Source: an uncultured Oscillospiraceae bacterium (GTDB taxonomy: Bacteria; Bacillota; Clostridia; Oscillospirales; Oscillospiraceae). Taken from it: DNA of 13,030 nucleotides. Position 1 is the stretch's first letter. Every line of letters begins with the position of its first letter. Positions 1 through 6,948 of the stretch are shown here, one piece after another. The notes under the pieces are model-generated. The model had not been told where the DNA came from. It ran no database searches and saw nothing but the letters and a program-made list of their open reading frames with translations. The stretch is from the NCBI GenBank assembly GCA_910587205.1, contig CAJULZ010000084.1:1-13030 (forward strand). The letters are read 5' to 3'. A program made the position numbers and the translations under genes.

Positions 1-54
1 ACCCACCGGGACATCAAAATCTACTACAACTTTGTCGGGTATGTGGAACTCTGA
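1..54 (+). CDS. C-terminal tail of a large serine recombinase (partial)
   Basis: Frame 1 is open from the window edge to a TGA at 52-54 and encodes 17 residues ending IYYNFVGYVEL. This resembles the C-terminal end of DUF4368-type serine recombinases, which commonly finish with a motif of the form I-x-IYY-x-x-(I/V)-G. The next gene carries the same motif near its own end (TIEIYYSDIGFIG). Everything upstream lies outside the window, so the catalytic domain cannot be seen. If the gene is complete upstream it would be a site-specific recombinase of an integrative element, and its stop codon lies close to where the next recombinase begins in mid-protein. The call rests on a very short match and the position beside a second recombinase. 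Confidence 0.55.
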   Translation, partial: THRDIKIYYNFVGYVEL

Positions 55-78
55 ATTCTATCCTTCTTTATGCGAGGT
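55..78. other. Probable recombination junction or attachment site
   Basis: About 20 bases separate the stop codon of the first recombinase from the point where recognisable homology of the second one starts in mid-protein (RFSNEWYVRDSSRKV, from about base 75). Serine integrase genes often sit next to their attachment site, so this short stretch could be one end of an integrated element that split the downstream recombinase gene. No duplicated core can be shown because the other end is outside the window. A simple deletion fusing two tandem recombinases is the alternative. Confidence 0.3.
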
Positions 79-1340
79 TTTCTAACGAATGGTATGTTCG
101 GGACTCCAGCCGCAAGGTTCGGGCCGTTTTGCGGGCTAAAGCGGAGCGCGGGGAACGAATCGGAACCAGAGCGCCCTATGGCTACCGAAAGGATGAAAAC
201 GACAAAAAACAGTTGGTAGTGGATGAAGAAGCCGCCGCAGTCGTTCGTCGCATCTTTGCCATGTGCGCCGCTGGCAGCGGGCCGAGCCAGATCGCCCGCA
301 AGCTGAGAGAGGAGCAAATCCTCTGCCCTACCACCTATGCCTATCAGAAGTTCGAGATCAGTCACACCTCCCTGAACACGGAAAAGCCCTATCACTGGAG
401 CGACAGCACGATTGCGAATATGCTGGAGAATGAGCTGTATCTGGGCAATACCATCAACATGAGGTTCAGCACGAAGTCCTACAAGGATAAGCGCCATGTG
501 GAACATCCCAAAGAGGAGTGCCTGGTGTTCGAGGGGACCCACCCTGCCCTGGTCACCCAGGAGGTTTGGGACATCGTCCAGCGGGTGCGCCAGAACCGGC
601 GCCGCCCTACCAAGATGAATGAGCAGAACAAATATTCCGGGCTGGTGGTGTGTGCGGACTGCGGGTCCACCATGGTGCTGCACCGGGCGCATACAATGAA
701 GCCCACCTGGAATAACTTCACCTGCCGCACCTACAAGAAAGATGGTTCGGAGGTCTGCACCGCCCACTACATCCGGGAGTGTGTACTGGACGAGGTGATC
801 CTGGAGGGCCTGCGGCGGGTGACGGCGATGGCCAGGGAGCATACCGGGGAGTTCGCCGAGTACATCGGCGGCAGGCAGTCCGCTGAGATCCAGAGGGAAA
901 TCCGCAGGCTGGAGCGGGAACTGACCGCCATGCGAAAGCGCGGTACGGAGCTGGATGCCATCTTCAAGAAGCTCTATGAGGATCGGGTTCTTGGACATAT
1001 TTCGGTGGAGCAGTTTCAGACGCTGTCCGGCGGCTACACGGAGGAGCAGGAGAAACTGGCGGTAGAAATCCCAGCGAAAGAAGCAGCCATCCAGAAGCTG
1101 CGGGATACGGTTTCCGGCACCGACGGCTTCATCGCCAAGGCCAAGCGTTACACCGACATCGCGGAGCTGACCCCGGAGCTGCTGCGTCTGTTCATTCAGA
1201 AGATCGTGGTGCATGAGAAAAGTACCAAGTGGTCCAAGAAGGCCATGCAGACCATCGAGATCTACTACAGCGATATCGGCTTTATTGGCGGGGACATTCC
1301 GCAGGATAAGAAAAGCCCCCGGCAGGAAATCTCAGCGTGA
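75..1340 (+). pseudogene. Large serine recombinase (DUF4368 type), 5'-truncated
   Basis: This is the DNA-binding part of a large serine recombinase without its catalytic domain. Homology begins abruptly at about base 75 with NEWYVRDSSRKVRAV, the helix linking catalytic and recombinase domains; roughly the first 150-170 residues, including the nucleophilic serine, are absent. The frame stays open upstream but has no ATG, and the first possible start is a TTG at 129 with no convincing ribosome binding site. Numbered from that TTG (403 aa): recombinase domain about 8-130 (GERIGTRAPYGY at 8-19), zinc ribbon with Cys174, Cys177, Cys199 and Cys210, a charged coiled coil about 250-330, and a DUF4368 tail about 340-390 ending in IEIYYSDIGF. 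The rest of the frame is intact, so the break is recent or the fragment is retained. It could still bind DNA but should not catalyse recombination. Confidence 0.8.
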
Positions 1341-1352
1341 TTCCTGCCGGGG
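1317..1352. repeat. Perfect 12-bp inverted repeat across the recombinase stop codon
   Basis: CCCCGGCAGGAA at 1317-1328 is exactly complementary to 1341-1352, with a 12-base loop containing the TGA. No T-run follows on the plus strand; on the minus strand the stem is followed by GCTTTTCTT, so it could stop antisense transcription, or simply act as a 3' stability hairpin. Confidence 0.6.
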
Positions 1353-1386
1353 TGCTTCCCCGAATCGTAGATACCCCTGTCAGGGG

Positions 1387-1412
1387 GAGGCCAAGCCGTG
1401 GGCCTCTTTTTT
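1387..1412 (+). terminator. Rho-independent terminator after the recombinase remnant
   Basis: GAGGCC (1387-1392) pairs with GGCCTC (1401-1406) around an 8-base loop and is followed directly by six T's (1407-1412). It isolates murE from transcription entering through the recombinase remnant. Confidence 0.75.
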
Positions 1413-1665
1413 ATCGTGAGCCCACAGGGTCAGGTATTGTGCCCCGGCCGCAGCCCCCAGCACCTTTTGCCTGCCGTGGCCGGGCAGCAATCCAAAGGCG
1501 TTCCAGCTCGCAGCGAAAATATCAAATGGATCAGAGGAACGCGCAAAAATTTTTTTCGCTTCCTTTTTTCTTTATATGAGGAAAAAGGAAGGCGCTTCCC
1601 CAGGAGGGACGTTTTTTCCCATAAAACCATAGACTGGAACAGCAAAATGAAAAGGAGTTTTCCCC
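1413..1665 (+). promoter_or_regulatory. murE upstream region with an A/T-type hairpin and ribosome binding site
   Basis: No gene is visible here. CTTCCTTTTT (1559-1568) pairs perfectly with AAAAAGGAAG (1582-1591) around a 13-base loop. AAAGGAG at 1651-1657 lies 8 bases before the murE ATG and is a good Shine-Dalgarno sequence. The murE promoter must lie in this stretch because a terminator ends at 1412, but I see no clear -35/-10 pair; the best AT-rich candidates are around 1520-1530 and 1620-1627. Confidence 0.45.
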
Positions 1666-3105
1666 ATGAAGCTGTCCCAGCTGCTGTCCGCCATCGGGAC
1701 CAGATGTCCGTGGGATGCGGACATCACCGCCCTGGCCTGCGATTCCCGGGAGGTGGTTCCGGGGGCGCTGTTCGCGGCGCTAAAGGGCTCCAGCACCGAC
1801 GGCCGCGCCTATATCCCCGACGCGCTGGCGCGGGGGGCCGCCGCCGTGGTGTGCGCCCCGCCCTTACCCGCCGAAGTCAACGGCGCGGCCATGGACGACC
1901 CCCGCGCCGCCTTGGCCCCGCTGGCCACCCAGTTCTACGGGCATCCCGCCGAACAGCTCACCCTCGTCGCCATCACCGGCACCAAGGGCAAAACCACCAC
2001 CGCCTTTATGCTCCGGGAGATTTTCTCCGCCGCCGGGCTTAAAACCGGTATGATCGGCACCCTGGGCGCTTGGATCGGCCCGGAGCTGCTGTCCGCCGCC
2101 GTCAATACCACCCCTGAACCCATCACCCTCCACCGCACCCTGCGGCAGATGGCAGACGCGGGATGTTCCCATGTGGTGATGGAGGTCTCCTCCCAGGCCA
2201 TGAAGCTGCGCCGGGTGGACGGCGTGCAGTTCGACGCGGCGCTCTTTCTCAACCTCTCCCCCGACCATATCGGCAGGGGGGAACACGCCGATTTTGCCGA
2301 GTACCGGGCCTGCAAGGCCGCGCTGTTCCGTCAGTGCGATCTTGCATTAGGCAATATGCAAGATCCAAGCTGGCCCGTTATGGCCGCCCAGGCCCCCTCC
2401 GGTACCCCCATCACCACCTTCGGGTTCGCGCCCGGGGCCGACGTGCGGGGCAGGGACAGTTCCCCAGGCAGACGGCCCCTCTCCACCCGTTTTTTTGTGG
2501 ACGGCGCAGCGGAACCCTACGCCGTCCCCCTGCCGGGGGACTTTAACGCCCAGAACGCTTTGGCCGCCACCGCCGCCGCACGTGCCTTAGGCGTGGACGA
2601 CGCCGCGATCCGCGCCGGGCTGGCTTCTGTCTCCGTGCCGGGGCGCACCCAGCGCTACCCCGCGCCCGCACCCTATACCGTCCTCATCGACTACGCCCAC
2701 AACGGCGAGAGCTTCCGCGCCCTGCTCCGCACCCTGCGGCCACACTGCGCCGGACGTATCCTCCTCTTGTTCGGCGCAGGGGGCGACCGCCCTAAAATCC
2801 GCCGCACCGATATGGGCCGCGCCGCCTCTCAGGGCGCCGAATTCGCTGTGCTCACCACCGATAATCCCCGCTCCGAGTGCGCGGAGGATATCTGCGGCGA
2901 CATCGCAGGCGCTTTTGACGCCGGGTTTCCCTATGAGATCATCCTGGACCGCAGGGAGGCCATTTTTCATATCCTGGATCTTGCAAGATCCGGGGATATC
3001 GTCGCCCTGCTGGGCAAGGGGCATGAGGAGTACATCGAGGAAAACGGCGCGCGCCGCTTTTTCTCCGAATGGGCCGTGCTGGACGAATACTTTTCCCGGC
3101 ACTAA
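1666..3105 (+). CDS. murE: MurE-type Mur ligase (UDP-MurNAc-tripeptide synthetase)
   Basis: This cytoplasmic ligase adds the third amino acid, most likely meso-diaminopimelate, to UDP-MurNAc-L-Ala-D-Glu using ATP. Its 479 residues are the usual family length. Visible in order: N-terminal uridine-binding domain about 1-95; ATP loop GTKGKTT at 105-111; substrate motif TTPEP at 148-152; MEVSSQ at 172-177; the NLSPDH region at 196-201 with the likely carbamylated Lys217 in RACKAALF; DYAHN at 342-346; GAGGDRPKIRRTDMG at 370-384; TTDNPRSE at 397-404; and LLGKGHEEY at 448-456. In the family, DNPR points to diaminopimelate rather than lysine. Some motifs differ from textbook MurE (NLSPDHIGRGEH where NLTxDHLDxH is usual), so a paralogous MurE-like ligase is possible. 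It stands alone, outside any division and cell-wall cluster. ATG 1666 is supported by the ribosome binding site at 1651-1657. Confidence 0.87.
   Translation: MKLSQLLSAIGTRCPWDADITALACDSREVVPGALFAALKGSSTDGRAYIPDALARGAAAVVCAPPLPAEVNGAAMDDPRAALAPLATQFYGHPAEQLTLVAITGTKGKTTTAFMLREIFSAAGLKTGMIGTLGAWIGPELLSAAVNTTPEPITLHRTLRQMADAGCSHVVMEVSSQAMKLRRVDGVQFDAALFLNLSPDHIGRGEHADFAEYRACKAALFRQCDLALGNMQDPSWPVMAAQAPSGTPITTFGFAPGADVRGRDSSPGRRPLSTRFFVDGAAEPYAVPLPGDFNAQNALAATAAARALGVDDAAIRAGLASVSVPGRTQRYPAPAPYTVLIDYAHNGESFRALLRTLRPHCAGRILLLFGAGGDRPKIRRTDMGRAASQGAEFAVLTTDNPRSECAEDICGDIAGAFDAGFPYEIILDRREAIFHILDLARSGDIVALLGKGHEEYIEENGARRFFSEWAVLDEYFSRH
2338..2365. repeat. Inverted repeat GATCTTGCA / TGCAAGATC inside murE
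   Basis: Perfect 9-bp arms at 2338-2346 and 2357-2365 surround a 10-base AT-richer centre. A related uninterrupted palindrome, GGATCTTGCAAGATCC, occurs in the same gene at 2976-2991. Both are coding; the shared word may be chance or a protein-binding site. Confidence 0.45.
2976..2991. repeat. 16-bp perfect palindrome inside murE
   Basis: GGATCTTGCAAGATCC is self-complementary and contains the same GATCTTGCA word as the split repeat at 2338-2365. It translates as part of LDLARSG. Confidence 0.45.
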
Positions 3106-3114
3106 GCGCAAAAA

Positions 3115-3142
3115 GCGGCCCCCCGGAGCTCCAGGGGGCCGC
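3115..3142. terminator. Bidirectional terminator between murE and the minus-strand S-layer gene
   Basis: GCGGCCCCC (3115-3123) pairs with GGGGGCCGC (3134-3142), and GGAGCTCC fills the top of the hairpin. CTTTATT follows on the plus strand; five A's at 3110-3114 give a T-run for the minus strand. It therefore serves both convergent genes. It is almost the same sequence as the terminator at 10183-10220, differing by two substitutions over about 29 bases. Confidence 0.85.
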
Positions 3143-3183
3143 CTTTATTCGGACTTGTGCGGGTTCGGTTCAGATTGCCCTGA

Positions 3184-6100
3184 TTAGTTCACGTCGGTGA
3201 CGTAGATCAGGGAGACCTGCAGGCCGTTGTTCACGATGGCCACAGTGACGTCGTAGCCAACGGAAACCGCGTTGTTCAGCTCCTGCACGTTGGTGATGGT
3301 ACCGGTGCCGCTCAGGTTCACCACCTGGGCATTGGTCACGTTGTACACATCGCCGTTGATGCGGGCGGTGGAGGTGTTGTTCACCGCGAAGTACGCGTAC
3401 TCGTAGCCCACATTGCACACCGCCAGCGGGTTGTTGTCAACCACGTCGTCCTCAACGGGCACGGTGCTCGTACCGAGCTCCTCAGCACGGTAGACAGGCA
3501 CGCCGTTGATCTTGCGGTCCTCAATCAGGTTGAAGAAGTCGCCCACGTCCACGTCGTCAGTAATGGGCGTATCACCCAGCTTGGTGTCCACGAAGTAGGT
3601 GCCGCGGACGCCGTTCTGGTACAGCACGTACTGGAAGATACCGTCAGCAGCAGAGGTGTTGGCCAGCAGGGTGCCGGTGGCGCGGGTGCCGGTGGTGAAG
3701 TACAGGGTGTTCATGTTGCTCCAGGTCACCGCGTCCTTGGGCAGGATGAGGGTGCGGACCATGTGGTTGTCGGAACCGTCATCGGGGTTGGTGTCGACGT
3801 TGTTGAAGGTATCGTCGATGTACCGGTAGTACAGGTTGTAATCCTCGCCGGTGTAAGTGCGGTTGGCATCATAGATGCGGGTGTCGATCTTGACAGAATC
3901 AGCGCCATTCAGGAAGGCGGAGATGCCATCGAAGATCTGAACGTTCAGGGTGGCGGAACCGGTGCCGTCCACCACGATGAAGCGGGTGTTCGGGGTCAGC
4001 AGCAGGCTACCGTCGTTCTCGACATCGACCCAGCCGTTGGCCACGTTGGTCTTGTTGTAGCTCCAATCCGTATCAGGATCCACCTTGCGGGCGCCCGGGT
4101 TGGTGCTCAGATCCTTGCTGCCGGCGTCATAGCGATAGCCGGTGTACAGGCCGGACCAGATCTCGTTACCAACGACCTGGCCAGGATTGCTGGTGCCCAG
4201 GTTCTTCTTGGTGATGGTCAGAGCCTCGTAGTTCACGCCGGACACGGGGACGTTGTCGATGGTAGCCATGGGCAGGTTGATCTGCTTCTCGCCGTCCCAG
4301 TTGACGCCGGTGACCGCGTAGTTAATGGTGCCGGTGCCCAGGCCGCCGATCTCGTAGTCGGCAAAGGTGCCGTACAGGAACTGGTAGCCGTTGTTCTGGA
4401 CAGCCTTCACGTAGCGGCCCATCTCATCCATGTAGAAGGTGTACTCCACGCCGTTGTAGAAGTGCAGGCCGTCAGCGGGAGTGGGAACCGCGTCGTCAAC
4501 GATGGGCAGCAGGGTGAAGTTCAAGACGCTGCCGTCGGCCAGGGTGACCTTGCCGGTGTCGGGCTCGTAGGTGGAGACCACAGCGGTCTTGCCCTGCTGG
4601 ATCTTGTTGAGCTGATAGAAGTACTGGTTGGCGTTCAGGGAGGTGGTATCCTGATCCAGACGGTCAGTGTCGTAGGCGGTGCCCACGATCTCCCAAGCGG
4701 TGACCAGCTCGCCCAGGCCCTTCTCGGAGGAAGCGGTCAGGCTGTTCATGCGGATCACGCCGTTGTCGTCCTTACCGAACTTGCTCTCGGTGGGATTGTC
4801 GGTGTTCAGACGATCGGTAGCCAGCCAGCCCAGCTGCAGGGTCTTGGTGCTGGCGGTGGTGTCGTGCTTGTTGATCTCGGCCAGCTCGGCAGCCAGGGTG
4901 ATGACCACGTCGACCTTCTTGCCGCCGTTGTTGGAGATCAGCATGTAGAAGTCGCCGTTATCGCCAGCGTTGCCGCCATGGTTGGTGGTAGCGTCCTCAT
5001 CGCCATTGAAGATGGCAGGGTTGGCCGCGTTGGCAGCCTTGGGGCTGTTGAAGCCGGAGGCGGCGTGGATCTCATTGGCGTTCAGAGCCTTCACCTCGCC
5101 GGTATCGTCCAGGCTGGTGATGATGCGGCCGTACCGGTCGCTGACGAAGATGTTGTCAGTCTTGTTGACGCTGAAGCCGGCGCCGTTGGCCAAGCTGCCC
5201 AGGCCAGCGATTTTGTCGTTGGTGGCGTTAGCGTTGTCCAGGTTGTTGATGTCGTTGCTGCGGCTGTAGACCATCTTGGTCAGAGTGGCCTGATCGCTGT
5301 AGGCGTAGGTCTGCTTCACGCCAACGTCCTTGGCGTTGTACCACACCTTGATCTCATGGCCGAACAGGTCCAGGCCGGACTTCAGGTCGATGGTCACGCC
5401 GGGAGCGGTCTTGGTGGGATAGTTCGCAGAGGTATCGCCGATTACCTTGCCGGGATAGTCATAGCGGGTGAGCTGATAAGTCCCGGTGTTGCTGACGAAG
5501 GTGTAGTTGCGGTTGTTGGTCAGGGCAAACAGCTCAGCATCCGTGGCGCCCAGCTTGGTGGCGGACTCGCCGGTGGCCTGGTTGCCCAGCACGATGCGCT
5601 TCTCACCCACGAGGCCGAAGTTCTCGTAGCCCAGGGAGGCGCTGTTGCCGCCGCCGGCAGCCACGTTAGTGGTCTGATAGCCGAACGCGGGGGTGTAGAC
5701 GACCTTGTTCACCTGAGCGGCCTGGAAGTAGATCTCAGCGACCACGTCGCGGCGGGCGGCCTGCTGGAGAGTGGCGCCGCCAAAAGCGGTGGAGTTGATG
5801 TTGTCCAGGATGTGGGTCTCCTGGCCGATGGAAGCCACGTTCACCTGCCAGGAGCGGCCCTCGAACTCGCCGTTCACGCCGTAGCCGATGGCGCGCAGGA
5901 TCATGGCCAGGGCCTGATAGCCGGTGACGGGATCAGTGGGGCCGAAGGGGCCGTGCTCGCCCTCGTAGCCCTTGATGTAGCCGGCGTTGGCGCAGTAGCC
6001 GACATAGCCGGCGTACCAGGCGTTGTCCTTCACGTCGCTGAAGTTGCCGTACTGGGCGAAGTGGTCGGCGTCATGGGCGCCGGTCAGGCCGGTGGCCAGA

Positions 6101-6372
6101 CGGAACACCATCGCGGCGACCTCGGCGCGGGTGATGGTGGCGGACGGACGGAAGTTGCCGGTAGCGGTGCCGGAAGCATCGGCGTCGCCCTTCAGCACGT
6201 CCATGCCGTTCAGGACCTCGACAGCTTCCAGGAACTTGGGCTCAATGGCGTTGTTGTCATTGAACACCTGGCTGTTGCCATCCTTGATGCTGTTGGCGCT
6301 GGCGGTGACGACCAGGGACAGGACCATCATCATCGACAGAACCAACGCGAGAAACTTTTTGAGATTTCTCAT
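3184..6372 (-). CDS. SLH-domain S-layer-type surface protein A
   Basis: A large exported cell-surface protein of 1062 aa, most likely an S-layer subunit anchored by SLH domains to a secondary cell-wall polymer. Signal peptide: MRNLKKFLALVLSMMMVLSL then VVTASA, with cleavage expected after Ala26. SLH repeats: about 45-93 (with FRPSATITRAEVAAMVFRLA), about 110-165 (FSDVKDNAWYAGYV) and a degenerate third about 174-220. The remaining 840 residues match no domain I can name; they are rich in Asn, Asp, Thr and Gly and nearly free of Cys. Blocks shared with the divergent partner (YTPAFGYQTT, GLDLFGHEIKVWYN, EYTFYMDEMGRYVKAVQNNG, LSGTGTITNV) alternate with unrelated stretches. The first 220 residues differ from the partner at only 12 positions. 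AAGGAGG at 6384-6390 is 11 bases before the ATG. Strong GC-ending codon bias suggests high expression. A strong promoter at 6493-6522 faces this gene. Confidence 0.9.
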   Translation of the reverse strand: MRNLKKFLALVLSMMMVLSLVVTASANSIKDGNSQVFNDNNAIEPKFLEAVEVLNGMDVLKGDADASGTATGNFRPSATITRAEVAAMVFRLATGLTGAHDADHFAQYGNFSDVKDNAWYAGYVGYCANAGYIKGYEGEHGPFGPTDPVTGYQALAMILRAIGYGVNGEFEGRSWQVNVASIGQETHILDNINSTAFGGATLQQAARRDVVAEIYFQAAQVNKVVYTPAFGYQTTNVAAGGGNSASLGYENFGLVGEKRIVLGNQATGESATKLGATDAELFALTNNRNYTFVSNTGTYQLTRYDYPGKVIGDTSANYPTKTAPGVTIDLKSGLDLFGHEIKVWYNAKDVGVKQTYAYSDQATLTKMVYSRSNDINNLDNANATNDKIAGLGSLANGAGFSVNKTDNIFVSDRYGRIITSLDDTGEVKALNANEIHAASGFNSPKAANAANPAIFNGDEDATTNHGGNAGDNGDFYMLISNNGGKKVDVVITLAAELAEINKHDTTASTKTLQLGWLATDRLNTDNPTESKFGKDDNGVIRMNSLTASSEKGLGELVTAWEIVGTAYDTDRLDQDTTSLNANQYFYQLNKIQQGKTAVVSTYEPDTGKVTLADGSVLNFTLLPIVDDAVPTPADGLHFYNGVEYTFYMDEMGRYVKAVQNNGYQFLYGTFADYEIGGLGTGTINYAVTGVNWDGEKQINLPMATIDNVPVSGVNYEALTITKKNLGTSNPGQVVGNEIWSGLYTGYRYDAGSKDLSTNPGARKVDPDTDWSYNKTNVANGWVDVENDGSLLLTPNTRFIVVDGTGSATLNVQIFDGISAFLNGADSVKIDTRIYDANRTYTGEDYNLYYRYIDDTFNNVDTNPDDGSDNHMVRTLILPKDAVTWSNMNTLYFTTGTRATGTLLANTSAADGIFQYVLYQNGVRGTYFVDTKLGDTPITDDVDVGDFFNLIEDRKINGVPVYRAEELGTSTVPVEDDVVDNNPLAVCNVGYEYAYFAVNNTSTARINGDVYNVTNAQVVNLSGTGTITNVQELNNAVSVGYDVTVAIVNNGLQVSLIYVTDVN
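5741..5936 (-). repeat. 196-bp tract identical to 7302-7497 (inverted copy)
   Basis: This SLH-coding stretch (residues about 146-211 of protein A) is the exact reverse complement of 7302-7497, including all synonymous positions, whereas flanking DNA differs at silent sites. It indicates recent gene conversion or recombination and provides a second inverted homology arm. Confidence 0.85.
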
Positions 6373-6392
6373 CGGATTTGTTTCCTCCTTGT
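6290..6392 (-). repeat. 103-bp perfect inverted repeat, left arm
   Basis: Read on the minus strand, this runs from ACAAGGAGG through the start codon to the end of codon 27 plus two bases. It is identical to 6846-6948 on the plus strand. The two arms enclose 453 bp (6393-6845) that would be inverted by homologous or site-specific exchange. Confidence 0.9.
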
Positions 6393-6440
6393 TTATTTTT
6401 GCTTTGTGGAAGGAACTTTCCCGGCCAAAACGAGAGGGAC

Positions 6441-6455
6441 AGGATAAGCCATCCT
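6441..6455 (-). promoter_or_regulatory. Conserved leader element of S-layer gene A
   Basis: On the minus strand AGGATGGCTTATCCT is a short hairpin (AGGAT/ATCCT, 5-base loop). The core GGATGGCTTATCC recurs exactly 69 bases before both S-layer start codons. It lies in the transcribed leader if the promoter at 6493-6522 is used, so it may be an RNA structure or a regulator site. Confidence 0.55.
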
Positions 6456-6492
6456 CTCAGCCGGGAGAAGCTCGCCCCCTCAAGCTGTCGCC

Positions 6493-6522
6493 ATTATAAC
6501 GCGCGTCAAGGGAAAAAGTCAA
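6493..6522 (-). promoter_or_regulatory. Strong sigma-A-type promoter facing S-layer gene A
   Basis: On the minus strand TTGACT (6522-6517) is followed by an 18-base spacer and a perfect TATAAT (6498-6493). Transcription should start near 6486, giving a leader of about 114 bases before the ATG at 6372. It is the best promoter in the 493-bp region between the two S-layer genes. Confidence 0.8.
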
Positions 6523-6534
6523 TGGGTCAAGCCC

Positions 6535-6555
6535 AACTGTAACATAACTGTAACA
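6535..6555 (-). promoter_or_regulatory. Tandem direct repeat, candidate activator site
   Basis: On the minus strand TGTTACAGTT occurs twice, separated by one A, giving an 11-bp period (one helical turn). It ends 12 bases upstream of the -35 box. Phased half-sites just upstream of -35 are typical of OmpR/PhoB-family response regulators, and GTTACA-N5-GTTACA recalls PhoP/PhoB-type boxes. The identity of any regulator is a guess. Confidence 0.5.
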
Positions 6556-6783
6556 AAGCAAGAAATGGCCTAAAATGATGAAATTGTCCCATTTTCTGCC
6601 CTTATACCACTACATTTTGTGTTTTCTCGATTTTGCCGCCGTCCGGGGGGGCGCACGCCCGCCGCGCCCATGGGCTTGCGGCCTGTTCCTGCGTTCCGGG
6701 ACACGGAATCCTATCATACATTTAAATATAGTCCGCGGATGCGGCCGATCCGCCCGCTTGACGGCACGTTTCGGCGTTCAATG
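6556..6783. other. Central and right part of the S-layer intergenic region
   Basis: No gene is supported here. There is a run of seven G's at 6645-6651 next to GGGCG/CGCCC (6649-6660), TTCCG/CGGAA at 6694-6708, an AT-rich patch at 6711-6730 with -10-like words TATCAT (6712-6717) and TATAGT (6727-6732) but no fitting -35, a GCGGAT/ATCCGC inverted repeat (6735-6753), and a lone TTGACG (6758-6763) without a good -10. The side facing the plus-strand gene therefore lacks a promoter comparable to that at 6493-6522. Confidence 0.5.
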
Positions 6784-6797
6784 GGATGGCTTATCCT
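6784..6797 (+). promoter_or_regulatory. Conserved leader element of S-layer gene B
   Basis: GGATGGCTTATCC at 6784-6796 is the reverse complement of 6442-6454 and, like it, stands exactly 69 bases before the start codon. The 69 bases align without gaps to the leader of gene A. TATCCT inside it could be a weak -10, but no -35 fits. Confidence 0.55.
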
Positions 6798-6845
6798 ATT
6801 TCATTCGCTTTGTCCGGAAAAGTTCTCTTTTTTAGGCAAAATTAG

Positions 6846-6948
6846 ACAAGGAGGAAACAAATCCGATGAGAAATCTCAAAAAGTTTCTCGCGTTGGTTCT
6901 GTCGATGATGATGGTCCTGTCCCTGGTCGTCACCGCCAGCGCCAACAG
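6846..6948 (+). repeat. 103-bp perfect inverted repeat, right arm
   Basis: It spans the ribosome binding site (AAGGAGG at 6848-6854), start codon and signal-peptide codons of S-layer gene B, and is identical to the reverse complement of 6290-6392. Confidence 0.9.

Noticed and set aside
1398..2042. Open frame of 214 codons overlapping the start of murE
   Set aside because: Out of frame with murE and running through the terminator and intergenic region; the product is arginine/proline-rich noise typical of GC-rich shadow frames.
3763..6447. Open frame of 894 codons antisense to S-layer gene A
   Set aside because: Same effect as in the partner gene: a low-complexity V/G/A/D/H product with no ribosome binding site, a shadow of the coding strand.
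6758..6787. TTGACG as the -35 of a promoter for S-layer gene B
   Set aside because: At 17-18 bases downstream only ATGGGA or TGGGAT is present, at most 3 of 6 matches to the -10 consensus. It cannot be excluded but is not supported.
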